From Gracilariopsis chorda (Eukaryota > Rhodophyta > Florideophyceae > Gracilariales > Gracilariaceae), in the NCBI GenBank assembly GCA_003194525.1, contig NBIV01000037.1, positions 310,001-374,000 of the forward strand: a stretch of DNA of 64,000 nucleotides, given 5' to 3'. The notes beneath the pieces were generated by a model. It saw only the letters and a list, made by a program, of their open reading frames with translations, was not told where the DNA came from and ran no database searches. Below are positions 29,976 to 43,300 of this stretch, in pieces (within the stretch, counting starts at the first letter, position 1; each line of letters opens with the position of its first letter). The position numbers and the translations under genes are program-made.

Positions 29976-32198
29976 GCGATCAGAAGGGCTTAACTTGAGA
30001 AAGGGCTTTACTTGAGACGGCCCTACTGTAAATGACGTAATCTCATATCTCCAAGCTTCCAATTTACCCTTTCTTGAAATTCCCTCACCCTTGAACACCG
30101 CACTCAACCGGCCCCTTCTCCACCCCAATACGCCATTCTCTACGCAATGCCTCTGTCAATGCGACGCCAAACCGCTAGAATAAAACGTCTAACACAGCGT
30201 AGAAGCGAAAAACAAGCAAACCGAATCCGCGCGGTAGAACTACTTCAGAACAGTTGCAAACCCCGAAATGTTGCGTCGGCATGTAAGCTATCTAGAGCAA
30301 CTACCTATCGTTTGATCAAGGCCAAGAAGTCCACATGTGGCAATAAACATCACAAACTCCTCCATCCAGTGGATTTCGAGCCCTGTAGACCAACAATTGT
30401 CACCAGCTCCGAAGAAGCCGCAATTTTCCAACGTCTGATTTATGCGGCTAAGCGTGGATTTGCCTTCGACAACAACAACCTAAAGAGTCTCATAGCTGAA
30501 ATAACTGGCGATGGTCGTAATGGATACCATCGAGGTGTACCTTCTGATGCTGCCCTTCGGTCTTGTCGTGCAAGAAACCACTCACTAACATTTCCCTGCG
30601 CCGAGAACATGTCTCATAAGTACTTTGAAGGCGAAAAAATTGATCACGTTCAAACACTTAGTACCGTCTTCACAGAGCTGCAGAGAGAAGAACCTGAGTT
30701 ATTTCAAGACCCAGAACGTATTTGGAATCTTGATGAAACTGCTGTGAGTGCACAACATGGCCGCAAACTTAAGTTGTTTTCGGCATCAAATTCGCATCAT
30801 GCTGGTCGACGATACAACTTGAAAGAGAACGGAAAGCATTTGACGGTGGTGGTAATTGGCTCGGTGTCCGGAAAGCTCGCACCACCTTTTCTTGTTGTGG
30901 AAGGAAAGCAAGCAATGGCAAAGTGAATGGATGCAATTTATCAGAAAACTGTGAATCTCCTACCTTCAAGGTACAAGTGGCTCGAATATTCGAACTGGAT
31001 TACAAATAAAACAGTAGTTCGATGTAGCCCAGAAGGTTCCATGGCTCGCAACCTGTTGAAGAATGTCGTTGAACATTTTGCAAACTATGCACGTCAGTTC
31101 GTGTCAAAATCGAAGTCCCTTCTGCTTCTGCTCGATGGTCACAGCTCACGCAAAGGAACTGCGTGGTTACACGAATGCGAAAAATTCAACATACATGTTA
31201 TCCAGCTTCCTGCAAATACGACTCATTTCCTACAGCCTTGCGATTCTCATATGAATAAACACTTCAAGGAAGAAACTAGATCGCTTTGTGATGCTCTGCT
31301 GGCCACCGGGGAGTTCTCACATGCCAATATGTGTTTGAAGGTGAAATTGGCAATGGCAGGCTATCGCGCAATCACTGCAGAGGTTGTGAAGAAGAGCTTC
31401 GTCGATGTTGGCTTATGGCCACTGGACAATATGTTTGTAGACAAGTTTCGAGAAAGGTTTGGATTCCGCGACATTGGTGAGAACAAAACAAGTGAAGAAA
31501 AGTGAATGACGGTTAGAAAGTCGAACAGACTTCGAAAGAGTGACCATGTCATTCGACAGAACATTGAAGAGGCCCTGGCAGCTCATAAGGATTCTACTGC
31601 TGCATTAGCAGCAGTCGAGAACATTCTTCAGAGCGAGCGTTCGACAAACCGCGTGTTGTGGGAAGCATCGCCATTGAAAGCACCTGTTCGGGTAGTTTGA
31701 AGTATGTCTTCGAAACAGGGTGGGACTCCGGCACTTCGACTTACTCAAAGCAAATCAAATGCGATAAAGTGTTGCAATGGTACAGAGAAAGTGGGTAGAG
31801 AGTGCTTATGTTCGAAAAGTAAGGGAAAAAGGGCAAAAGTTGCTTTGCATCTTCTGTGTGGAAAGGAAAATATGCCGCCATTGTTTTGCAATGAAGATGA
31901 TGATAGTATTGTGTTGAAAGAGTTAGTCAGACGTCATGAGGCCAAACTTGGGCGTGGGAAAGTGCGCATTGGAAGAAGGAAAACATCACGAGTGTCGAAA
32001 GCCTCGTATGGTTTGCGCTTGCCTCGATAAGAGGAAAAGCCGTGTGACGGGACGGTGAGAGCGTTGTCTCACGTAAAGCCCGGAAGCGAAGAGCGTCTTG
32101 CTTTGGCTCTACGTGAGAGGATATTTTCTGCCAATGCAGCCCAAAAATGCGGTTTTTTCAAGCCCAGTTTTTGTCTCAACTTAAGCCCTTCTGATCGC
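29976..32198 (+). mobile_element. Pogo/Tc1-mariner-superfamily DNA transposon, complete ends
   Basis: 2,223 bp flanked by a TA dinucleotide on both sides (29974-29975 and 32199-32200). Terminal inverted repeats of 25 bp begin GCGATCAGAAGGGCTTAA and have one mismatch. A second, direct copy of the GGGCTT(A/T)ACTTGAGA part follows inside the left end and could be an extra transposase site. The transposase frame fills most of the interior. Confidence 0.92.
30147..32030 (+). pseudogene. Pogo-like DDE transposase, one frame with three in-frame TGA codons
   Basis: A single reading frame of about 628 codons, cut only by TGA at 30924-30926, 31503-31505 and 31698-31700. No frameshift is seen. The first part has a helix-turn-helix (RNVASACKLSRATTYRLI). 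The DDE_1-type catalytic core shows WNLDETAVS, LLLLDGHSSR, and NTTHFLQPCDSHMNKHFK with the third acidic residue. The tail is basic. Two of the stops are directly followed by ATG. Either the copy is recently inactivated by substitutions, or the TGAs are read through; inactivation is the simpler view. Confidence 0.85.
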
Positions 32199-32401
32199 TA
32201 ACCTTCACTCTAAAGCAAGCCAATGGTGCTCTTAATCAACTAAAAAGCACTATAGTAGGCTAACAATCAATAAAACACTGCTTCTCATCAATCGTAAGTA
32301 TAGGACCACTTTGTTGCTGCATATCTTCAGCTACACTACGCAGTCAATACTTTGTACTCGCACCTTGGGCAATGATTACAGCAATGCAGAGACACTGCAT
32401 G

Positions 32402-32702
32402 TGCTGTTATCAACGGATTATCTTACTTTCCAAAAATTAATGCAAATAAAATAGAAAGAATGAAAAAGTGTTTTTTACTTTGACCTTTGCTGGGGAGGCA
32501 CGTTGGCACTTTTCTCCAGTCTGGGCTGGCGGAGGGGAGAGAGAGACGGACTTCCGACGATCGCAGTGGGGTCCCTATTATAGAACTTTTTACTGTAGCA
32601 CTTAAGAAACTTTTCCAACCATTTTAATTTTGTGTAAATAAACTTAAAAGTGAAAAACCCTATTAAAAAATATGTCCTACCATATGATAAAAATTCATAA
32701 CA
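32402..32702 (-). repeat. Gypsy fossil LTR (3' LTR)
   Basis: 301 bp, starts TGCTGTTATCAACGG and ends ATTCATAACA. It is the diverged partner of 39056-39352. Confidence 0.88.
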
Positions 32703-35700
32703 ATTACTCACCCTTTGAAACCTCAATCGTCCTCGATAAAATTGCTTGTTCTGTTCCTGAGGTATATGAATATTTGAATGGATAAAAAATGATAAGAAGA
32801 TCGATGTCCGGGATGAAATCAATAATTAATGTTGTATTATTTTCCATATTTTCTAATGAACTTCTTATTTCCGATGTGAATGTTTTCGTTTCTTGTAGAT
32901 GTCTAAAATGTTTTATTGTGAAGAAATAGTAGTACACCAGAAATTCTAAGAGTTCATAATTAACGGTGACTGACAAAGCTCGTTAAACTCTCTTCACAAT
33001 CTTCAAAAGTACGTCAAACTGTTCCGTAGTCTCAATGAATGGTCCCAACATGAAATAGTATCCTAAGCAAACCTGGATCAGATTCAACAGATATCCCGGA
33101 TACTCGTATGACTGAACTAGTTTGATGCCCCAACTTTCAATAGATTTTCCAGCTACGACAAAAGATAGAAATTCGTTATCGGGATTTCCAGTGAAGAAAT
33201 CGATGTTGAGACTCACGCTTGAAGTTGCTGAGGTTATTAACATTGAGAGCTGTATCGATAAATGAGAGCAGGTGGCGCTACGGTGATGATAATTTGACTA
33301 TCCACCGATCGATTTTCAGTGTCCTCGTTACCTTTATAGCGAACAAGGTACTCCAATTTGATCTTATGGAAACGATGTTTTAGGACTTGATCGATGACTT
33401 GGCGTTCGGGTTTGACAACTTGTTCAGGAGCGGATTTATTTCCGCTTTGCGCTTCTTTCTTCTCTCCATAAAACGGTTTCAACAATGAGATATAAAATGT
33501 GTGGTGTATCTTCTCCATACTCTTTGGAAGTTTGAGTTTGTAGGATCTCTCCTCTGCAATAACCTTTATTGTTTCAAACGGGCCAATACACTTGGGTGTA
33601 AGCTTCCTGGCACGGCCGTGCTTGAGATTTAAGTTCTTTGTAGATAGTAATACTTGATCTTCTCTCTCAAATGCTCGATTCTCTTGTGTGCCTTTATGAT
33701 CGTCAATCATCTTTGTATTTGTGTTTTTGAATGAATCTTGCGTCACTTGGGTTGCATATTTTATGTTTTCTATAAACTTTTGCGTTGCGTCATTTGATAT
33801 CTAAACTTCGTCATGATCTATGAATTCTGCTATAGTAATAGGATGTTGTCCATACTCTAAGAAGAATGGTTTTTAATTGGTTGCATCATTCATGTTATTC
33901 TTGTAAGCAAATTGAAGACCAGGTACACATGTATCCCAGTCTCTTTTTGTATAACTATTGGAACATCTTAACATTTCTTCAAGAGCACGAAATGCTCTTT
34001 GAGATTTTCCATCGGTTTGTGGATGAAATGCGGTTGAAAGGTTGAGCTTCCATTTGAGGATTCGCACGAGTTCCATCCAAAAGTTTCCTGTAAACCTTGG
34101 GTCTCTGTCTGAGATGATATTGCGCGATAGTCCATGAAGTCGATAAACTTCTTTATAAAAGGTCTCGGCTTTACCCTTCGCATTTACATTTGGCTTCATT
34201 GGAATAAAATGGGTGTGCTCTGATAATTTGTCAACGACGACTAAAATTGAGGTCATTCCTTCTTTAGTTTGGGGTAAATCAAATATAAAATCCATTGAAA
34301 TAATCTCCCATTTCTTACATGGAGGGGGAAAAGGTCTCAATTTTCCATATAACTTTTGATTTGTAATTTTAGTCCTTCGATACTCAAGACAATTTTCAAT
34401 GTACTTTTTTATATCATCACTCATCTTTGGCCAAAAGATATCTCGTTTAATTAAAAATATTGTTCTTTGAGCTCCTCTCTGGGCACCAAGGAGTGAGCTG
34501 TGATTATCGAAGAGTACTTGTTCTCTCACATTTCCGTGAGGAATACACAAGCGTTCTTCGAGTTATAATCTTCTGTTCTTCCAATTAAATGGTTTCTAGG
34601 GATTTCTTACATAATCTTTAAAGAAGTCGTCTCGTTTATACTCGTGGTCTAAAGTCTGCAATATTTTTTCGGTTATACTTATTGTGGCTACACTCAACAG
34701 CTTTCTTATTATGTCTGTTGATACTTGATGTACCTCTTTATGCTTACGGGACAAGGCATCAGCAACGTGATTTGCCTTTCCTCTAATACATTTAATATCA
34801 TAGTTAATTTCTTGCATAAATTCCACCCATCTTGCTTGCTTTCTTAATATGCTTTTCTGTGACTCGAAATACTTTAAGGGATGATGATCTGTAAGTATAG
34901 TGAGCTTGGATCCGTGGAGATAGGATCTCCAGGTTTCAAGCGCCAACACTATACCCAAGAGTTCCCGTTCATGAGTCTGGTCGCCCTGCTCCGTTAGTGA
35001 TAATTTACGTGAGGCATAGGCGACAGGCCTACTACCTTTTTCATCTGTTTGTGTACATACGGCACCTATCCTTGTCTGTGACACGTCAGTCGTTAACTCA
35101 TATGGTTCATTGGGATCGGCACATCTTAGAATTGGAGCATTACTTAAAGCTTCTTTGAGTTGCTCAAAGACATTCTGTTCTTTGTCCGACCACTGGAAGG
35201 TTACTGACTTCTTTTTTAGATCAGTGAGTGGTACGGCTATTTTTGAGAAATCTTTTACAAATCTTCTGTAGTAATTACACAAACCTAAAAAGCTTTGGAC
35301 TGGGGTAACTGAAGTTGGTACTTCCCAATTCCTTGTAGCTTCTGTTTTCTTGGGTTCTACTTTAATACCTTCTGATGTGATTATATGTCCTAAATATTCG
35401 ATGGACGTTTTCATGAACTCACATTTAGAGAGCTTTCCATAAGGCTTATTCTTTCTAAATACCTCAAGCGCTTGCTTGATATGTTCATTATGTTCTTCCT
35501 TATTCTTACTATAGATGAGAATTTCATCTATGTATACTAGGATGAAAGAATATAGGTAAGGTTGGAAGATAATATTCATGTAAGTTTGAAAACATCCAGG
35601 AGCACCAGTAAGGCCAAAGTGTGTTGCGAGATATTCAAACTGACCATATCTTGCGCGAAATGCCGTTTTTCTATATCTCCTTCTCTTACTCTGATTTGAT

Positions 35701-38700
35701 TATAACCAGATCGTAAGTCAATTACAGAGAATAGTGTTGTGCCACCCACTTGATCCTATACTTCATGTATTCTTAGGAGTGGTACTTGATTCTCAATTTT
35801 TTGCTTGTTAAGTGCTCTATAATCGATGCAAATTCTCAGACTCCCATCTTTTTTCTTTTTAAATAGAACTGGGCTTTCCCAAGGACTAATGCTTGGTCTT
35901 ATGAAACCATGAGCTAGTAACTCATCTAATTGTCTCTCCATTTCTTGCAATTCGGACTTTATAATTAATACATAGGTCCGGTCCGATCTTAGGTTTTGCG
36001 CCCTCTTCAAGATTTATTCTCAATTCACCTTCTACATGGGGTGGTAAATCTTCCGGTAGACCTTCCAGGAAGATATCTTTATAATCCTTTTAGAAACTTC
36101 TTTAGTTGGATATCCACTTTATTTCCGGGCCTTAGCTCGGAAAAACTAGAAAACTCATTATAAGCCCTTAAACTCTTTTCAGGCTTAGACTGATCCTGGT
36201 CTAAAATTGCCTGTTCTTTATAATGCATAGACTTACTCTCGTCTATACTTGCCTTCACAATAACAAGATATATTATGGATTTACTCTTCCTTACAAGTGT
36301 CATGAACTGCTTACTGGTAACTGCGAATAATGGACGAGATGAGACCCGTACGTTCCAGCCTCTGCGTCCAGATTTATTTGCTTGCCTTCGATATTGATTA
36401 GCATGCCGTTCAATTTCCAATTTATTATTGTATTTTATGTCTGAAGGCCACGACTTACCTAGGATGATGTCATACGATATCAGATCTACCACATATGGAT
36501 TAATTTGGAAGTATGCGTCACCAAGTTCTTGACAAAGCTTTCTAGAACTCACGTTCATAAGAACAAGAGTTCCATCCAGTACTTCTGCTTCCAACTTTGA
36601 CTTTTGGATCTGCAGGTTACACTTTTCTGCAAAGCAATTTGAGATTAGAATCTCCTCACATCTACTGTTAATGAGAACACTACATTTTTGTGGATTGTTC
36701 TTTCTAACTTCTCCCTTAAATACTAATATGGGGCACGTTTTGGTGATACCTCTTTTGTAGGGAGGGAAGGAACATAATTTGATAGTATTAACCTGCTCTG
36801 GGTATGCATTATTTTTATCTTTTTCTTGTTTTATATTGTTTTTGTTCTTTTCATTATCCAAAATATTGTTTTATTCTTGGTTCTTATATTACACTAACGA
36901 CATATCCATTTGCGCTTGTCTTAGTTCTTTGGCCCATATTTTTTCTTATCACTTGTACCATAATGATTTTTTGTCATACAATTTCTTCTTTTACAAATGA
37001 AACATAACTTATTCTCTAAGCATCGTTTTTCTCTTCTCCGAATACGCGAGGGAATTTCCTAGTTCTGAGGTTTCCTATTTGCATTGGATTCGGTACTTGG
37101 TTACTGCAATTATGATTACCTTCAGTTTTATATCCTCTCCAGCTATCAATTCTCAAGATATTATCGATTTTATCACCAATTATCATTGCTTCTTGTACCG
37201 CATTGACTTCTGCTCTTTCAAATTCCAATCTCGTTCTCGTTCCTAGTCCTTGACTATACTGGAATAACTGCTCAGCACATGTCATGGTCGGTAATTGTAG
37301 TAAACATTTTGTAAACTTTTGATTATAGGATCGTCCATTGCTAAACTTACCAGCTTGTTTTAACTCATATAACTTTTTCCGAGCTGTTAACTCTCTGTTC
37401 ACAGGCTCAAAGTACTGCCTGAATTTAATTTAAGATGTTTCAAATGTGGTTGGCTCGTTACCATCTATTGTGACGAGCTCCCACCATTGTAGAGCATCTC
37501 CACTCCTATAACTGACGGCGAACTTAGTTTTTTCCAGTTCACTTAGAGGTTTGTTCATAATGACCTAAACATTTTCCGGGCATTTAATCCAACTACGTAC
37601 TCCTTTACCTGTAAATTTATATGGTTTACCAATCCTTAATGAGCTATCTGGTTGTGTAGTATTGCTTAAATTTACAAATGCCTGATTAGCATTATGCAGT
37701 TGTTGTTGCAAACTGATCCCTTGTTACCTCAGCTCTTGTATAGCTTGTAAACCGTGCTCAATGGAAGGAGTACTTTGATTGACCATTTTAGTTCAAAGAG
37801 TAAGCAATTAAAAAAGCAGTAATTTATTCAAATATTTAATATTTAGGACCAGTTAAATGTTTCACAACAGTGCTTATAGTGTGAGAAGTTGGCTTTAAAG
37901 TCTTTGAAACACTTATAGTTGGCTCACCGTCCTCGAACGTCGCAACGTTTGCGTATTCCAGAAATGCTGACACTCGGTGCTGATGTTCTTCTGTAAGGTA
38001 CTGGTGACCGTAAGCCAAGGCATCCTTACAGCAAAGGTTGCACACGGGGCAGTGTGATTTCAATTTGTCTACCTGTTCCACCAATACACGTTTGCAAGCC
38101 TCTCCAAATCCAAATTCGCTCACTGCAGATCTAATGTGATCCGGAGTGCAATTATGATCAGTTTACGCTGTAGTACGAGTCTAGTTACGGTGGCAAACGT
38201 TACGCAGTTCACGGAGTCGCGGTGTGACAGTGTCACGCGGAATTGATCATCTGTTGATGGTGTGGCAAAGTGCACACGTTTAGACACTCACACACGTAGC
38301 ACTCACTGGGAGCTTCATGTAAAGCCACCCTGGATCCCCGCCATGATCGCCGGCGGTTCCCGGGCATCTTTTCTGTCATAACAGATAGGATCACAATTGA
38401 CTCTTGATTTGTTAACCGCAGTAAATATTCTTTCCAAACGTTTACTTCGGGTGGTATCCCGGCCCAAATATCGGGGTACTGGGTCCAAATCGGTCCCAAT
38501 CGGAAGGCAACGGGACTGAAATAGGCTTAACTAGCCTGTTAGCCCTAACTGGCCACGGTTCTTTCAAAAAGGTTTCTGAATTTCTCCACCCAACAGTTTT
38601 AGATATTCCTCCAAACATTGTAACTGTAATACAGGTAAATCATCAGCGGCGCTGGACACGTTTACCTCGTTCCGTTCCCTAGTAGCCAGATCTCTTCGAA

Positions 38701-39055
38701 TCTGTATTTCAGTTGGCGAGTTGTGATTGGATGTTGAGTCCACTTGTCCACTTGTAGGGTTCTGTTTGGCTAAGAAGACTGGATCCTTTTTACCAGTGTG
38801 TATCGAATACGCCCTTCACTTGGCAGCTTTTGATTGGCTGTCACTCGTGATTTACAGTGCTGCTGACTTGAACATCGGCTTACTGCTTGTACACTGCTGT
38901 CAGCCTCACTGGCCACTGTTGCTTGTTGGTTACTGTCAGTTTTTGGTTTCTGACAGTTTTTGTCCTCCGTGGACACTTGTGTCGTTTTTTTAGCTGTCAC
39001 TGTAAATAAAAATGTTAGTATGTTTTACATTGTAGTTGGCGATGCTACCAAACTG

Positions 39056-39352
39056 TGCTGTTATCAACGGATTATCTCACTTTTCAGACATTAATGCAAA
39101 TGAAACAGAAAGAATGAAAAAGTGTTGTTTACTTTAACCTTCGCTGGGGAGGCACGTTTGCGCTCTTCTGAAGTCCGGGCTGGCGGAGGGAGGAGAGAGA
39201 CGGAGTGCAAACGATCGCAGCGGGGTCCATATATTGGCCTTTTTACGGTAGTGCTTAGGAGACTCCTCTAATAAACGTAATTTTGTGTAACTAAAATTAA
39301 AAGTGGAACCTATTAGAGAATATGTCCTAGCACATGATAACCATTCATAACA
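39056..39352 (-). repeat. Gypsy fossil LTR (5' LTR)
   Basis: 297 bp, in the same orientation as 32402-32702. Shared blocks include CTGGGGAGGCACGTT and GGGCTGGCGGAGG. Confidence 0.88.
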
Positions 39353-40770
39353 CTGCATGCTGTCGATATGAGCTTGCAGTACCTCATCACTAAGCCTATT
39401 CCACTGAGTAAAAATCGTTTCTTTTAGCTCCATCAAGGAGCTAAACTGGCATGCATTGTAGTACACACGTGGCGCTAGTAGAGCCCATAGTTTTACAATT
39501 CGAATCATATCCGGCGCACGACTAGGCAAGTCCAACAATGAAATGTTCTTTGAAACAAACCGGTCCTTAGAGTGCTTACACACGTGAATAAAACAGTGGT
39601 CTTGCTTGAACACCCACGATTCCCAGTGTGTTACAGCAGCCCAATCCAATAAATGATCTTCAAGTAGCTTCTTAATCTTCTTAGACTCCTGATTTCCATT
39701 CATAACAACCAAAGGACCTCTACCAAAGTAGGAAAAACAGCCCCAAAGCATGATTCCACCTCCTCTTTGTCGTTTAGAAAAGAAACGCTTTTTTGAAGCA
39801 ACAGCCTGCCAGTATGATGCGAAGCCATCCAGATCGTCCAGGTTAAGGTTCTTCTTGTACGAAAAAATTACTTTGCCCCACTGTGTGGCACTCCTTGTGA
39901 CGTGTTCTGTAGCCCCTTCTTGAGTAATTCTTTTTATGATCGGGTGTTAGAAAAACGTTTGCTTCGTCTTCTTGTGAACAAACCGGTTCTTTGCTCTCAA
40001 CGCACGACGAATAGTAGAGGCTAATACAGAGAGTTGAAGTTTTTTTTCAGCACTAAAATACTCTCACCGCGTTGCTTTGATTCACGAAACAGCCTTTTTT
40101 ATCGACAGAAGTGAGTTTTTATGGCCTCCACTTCCGCTTTTTGGTACCATACGTTTCTGGGGCCTTTAAAGAGTTTGTCACAACAGTTTTGGAGCGCTGG
40201 ATGATTGCAGCAATCTCTCTGTGCTTTATCTTTTGTTGGCTGAGAGCAATAATTGCTCTTTTCTCTTCTTCGGTAGGAGAGCGTCCACGCGGCATGATGG
40301 ACTTTTTCCACAGCTCTGCTGTGGAACGAGAAGAATGGGGGAGGTGCATAGGAAGCATTTTGGATCGTTGAACTGTTTGCTATCGTTACAATTTTTCGCA
40401 AATGTGAGGGGAACTGTTTTGGTCCTATACTTATGGCTTACTCTGTAATACTTTCTAAAAATTTCAGAGTAAGCACTTCTGATTTGTATACAATATTTGG
40501 TCTATTAAACTAAGGTTCAAAACTGCTACAAGTTGATGGCGGTTTGAGGTGTTTCCTCTATGCCTGTGGTTCTGAGTGGCTGGTGTTATACTTTTGGCGC
40601 GCACTGTACACTAGACCCTTTCGTTCTTAGATGCCCTCGAAGGACGGCGTCCCGGTGTAGAAACGTTGCAACGATCTGAGGGCTGCAAGGTTCTGACGCC
40701 GATTCAATTGTAACAACACGGCTATAAGAGTTATTGGCTTATCTAGTGTCTATTTGACCAGCGACCTCAT

Positions 40771-42240
40771 ATGAGGTCAATTTTAATTATTCTAGAGCTT
40801 TATCAAAACCTTAGAATGTTTTCAAAAACTTTTTCGTTTTTATATTTTCATCATGTCCTCTACGGTGGCAGCGCTGAACCATGTCCACAACACATCACCA
40901 ACAGTCGTAGCTGCCGAATCAAGCACTATCTTCAACAACATTCGTACACAATGGCCCCGTCCACAGATCTTCGCAGAACTGTTGGAACAGCTGTCAACAG
41001 CCGTGCTCGTCTGGTTACAAATGGCGCTGAACGCAAACTTTACTATGGATCTCTATGGAAATCAAACACGGTACAAGGTTCTGTCCTCTATGTTGACATT
41101 CGAAAGGTTAACAATCAAAATCTCACTTTTCTGACTGTGCATTTTAGTCTATCGAACAGAAAAGAACAAGTAGCCGTACCTCTATCCAGTGCTAAACTAG
41201 ATACCGGTGTTCACGAAGCCGTGAATGCAGCAGAAGAACCTATTAGCGAGGTTGAACCCATTAATACTCAAAATATCAAGGAAGATGCTCTTGTGACACC
41301 ATCTCAGCTGCAATTTTTGCAGCTGCAAACAAGTTTATTAAGCAAAAATGCACCAGTCCAATCAACTGTGATTCATAGTCGTGTGTAGGAAACCTGTATG
41401 ACGTTGAGTACTCTGAATGATTGTATGCAAATGCATCAGTGGAAAGTGGTTGGCCCAGACGGAGATTTTATTGCACCGCGTCACGTTCCTCCAAACATCA
41501 GCGCATAAGATTTCTTCCTTCGGATGTTCCCTACGCAGAATTTGTATTTCATTGGGAACAGAACGAATGTTTGACTAGAAAACAAAGACGTTCGGATTAC
41601 TTCAAGTGGAGAACTGCTCAAGTTCTTCGGAATTCTTATCCTCATGACTTGCATTGAGTTCTCTAACAGAAGAGATCTTTGGAGCCTCGAGGCTTTTTCT
41701 AATTTATTGTCTCAGCCAAATATTGGTCTTGCGATATCACGGGACAGATTTGAAATGCTTAGAAGTTCAATACGGTTCAGCGGAAATGGTGTGAATGAAG
41801 AGCAGTGAGTTGCGCGTTGGCCCTCCGTAGCAGATTTTGTGAAGGCAATCAATGACCATCGTCAGTCTTTTGTCACGCCACCACATGCCTTATGTGGTGA
41901 CGAAGTAATGTCACGATGGTACGGATTAGGCGGTAGTTGCGTTGATGTCGGGCTTCCACACTATACGGCATTATATAGAAAGCTGCAAAATGGTCTTCAA
42001 ATGAAGGCCGTATGTTGTGCACGAAGTGTCATAATGCTGACCATTGAACTCAATATGGGTGCAAATATTCCGGAACAAGTTCTTGATTCTGATAGTGCCC
42101 AAGGAACAGCAGTCTTACTTCGCTTAGCGCAACCAATGGTTCAGATCAGAAAGATTGGTATGTTTGGAGTATTTTTTGCGTCTTTGAGAACCGCAAAAGC
42201 ATTATTGGAGAAAGTTTTAAGGTTTACTGGCCCATGAGGA
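40771..42240 (+). pseudogene. piggyBac-like (PGBD4-type) transposase remnant
   Basis: One frame of about 490 codons runs from 40771 to 42240 and is cut by four stops (TAG near 41386, TAA near 41506, TGA near 41570, TGA near 41805) without any frameshift. The diagnostic part is ALCGDEVMSRWYGLGGS followed by VDVGLPHYTALYRKLQNG, the DDE core around the first Asp in PGBD4-type proteins. Upstream GELLKFFGILILMTCIEF is the usual helical region before it. The C-terminal Cys-rich domain is not seen, so the copy is also truncated. No inverted repeats or TTAA duplications could be assigned. Confidence 0.75.
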
Positions 42241-43300
42241 AAACATTTGCGATTATTTGAATACTTTTTCATTTGCAGGATATGGTAATATTTCAATAAA
42301 AAGTACTTTTATTAATTTGATTAGATTTGAATCCATCCTATACCTGGTTTAATAGAGCTTTCAATGCTTCTTGTGACGATCGAAGAAAAAAGAAATTGTG
42401 ACAGGCAGCGAATGAATGGTTATTTGCCCTGTAATGATGTACGCACTGGTTTGTCGAACATAACACACTTAAGTACTGACCTTCAACATAAAACCAATAG
42501 ACATGACTGATCGTAATGGAGAAATCTGAAAGCCCTGATTTGAGCACATATTGCAAAGCATTCAAATGAGCACTCATGATGTATTGAATAGCTTGACTGT
42601 TTTCTAATCTTCTAAAATTGAACAAGTGTTGAAGTTCCATAGATATCTTTTCGTACAGTTGAATGCCGTACTACTACGACCTCTTTGTTATCCATGGCAT
42701 CAGGATTGAACATCCCGATGCGCACTACAGACTATACTTAGTCCATCGATTCTCAAGCTCGCCACGACTTCCCCGCTATCGTTCTCACCACTGCCATCGT
42801 CTCCGTTTCCGTCACCGCCATAACTACTGCTATCGTTTCCGTCTCTCCCATTGCCTTCTTTAAATCATAACCACAGTTTTTCCTTCTCCGCCACGTCCAC
42901 CTCTTTTCAGATCTTGTTCTACACTCTTCACCACCTTGTAGTGCTCATACCGTTCTTCAAGCTTGATTACTCACATATGAGCTTTGTGTTCCACACTTGC
43001 AGCGACGTTCACGAACTACAATCCCAAAGATTGTATCTCCGTTGCTTCTAGCTTTCATGTCGCGCCCCAATCTCTGCAATCTTCGCTTGGCTGCTTCGAG
43101 AACTGTAAAGTGAATCAAATCGACTACTACCCCGCTCTTGAAGTATGGTTTTCAAACGACTCTCACTGCTGCAATCCTTGAAGTACAACGAAAGTCTTCA
43201 CGCTCTGCTTGGCTTGTTTTCGGTTCTCATGCCAATATAAATCCCACATGTCATCAACGAAATAAGATATCTTCTGTCTATGCCCATTATGCATTACCTC
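42241..43300. other. Low-information spacer
   Basis: About 1 kb with no supported gene. Positions 42760-42860 are pyrimidine-rich with a loose repeat of CTATCGTTTCCGTCTC-like units. It may belong to the ends of the flanking transposons. Confidence 0.4.

Larger units (their letters stand above)
32402..39352 (-). mobile_element. Old Gypsy (Ty3) LTR retrotransposon, broken, inserted in the Tc1-like element
   Basis: 6,951 bp. Its LTRs (32402-32702 and 39056-39352, about 300 bp, TG...CA) agree at roughly four positions in five by eye, so the insertion is old. The short duplication CTGCATG flanks both sides (32395-32401 and 39353-39359) and lies in Tc1 coding sequence. On the minus strand a primer-binding site TGGTAGCATCGCC follows the 39056-39352 LTR. 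Remnants of gag (about 37800-37000), protease (36861-36079), reverse transcriptase and RNase H (about 36010-34596) and integrase with chromodomain-like tail (34550-33237) follow in Gypsy order. It is broken, with at least half a dozen interruptions. Confidence 0.88.
32295..40433 (-). mobile_element. Tc1-like DNA transposon, split by an old Gypsy insertion, decayed
   Basis: A 14-bp inverted repeat, TAAGTATAGGACCA at 32295-32308 and its complement at 40420-40433, marks the two inner ends of a Tc1-type element of about 1.2 kb once the insertion at 32402-39352 is set aside. The N-terminal helix-turn-helix lies near 40282-40109 (MPRGRSPTEEEKRAIIALSQ). The catalytic region covers about 39880-39353 (GGGIMLWGCFSYFGRGPLVV). 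The C-terminus IAVIIAQGASTKY and its stop sit on the other side of the insertion at about 32352-32401. The frame is broken in several places, so it is inactive. Confidence 0.82.

Noticed and set aside
37836-38123. 95-codon minus-strand frame with a Cys/His cluster in the old Gypsy
   Set aside because: It lies inside the fossil element upstream of gag remnants; an independent gene is not supported.
30147-42240. A variant genetic code (TGA as Trp) shared by the DNA transposons
   Set aside because: The piggyBac-like frame also contains TAG and TAA, and TGG is used for Trp in the pogo frame, so a code change is not needed.
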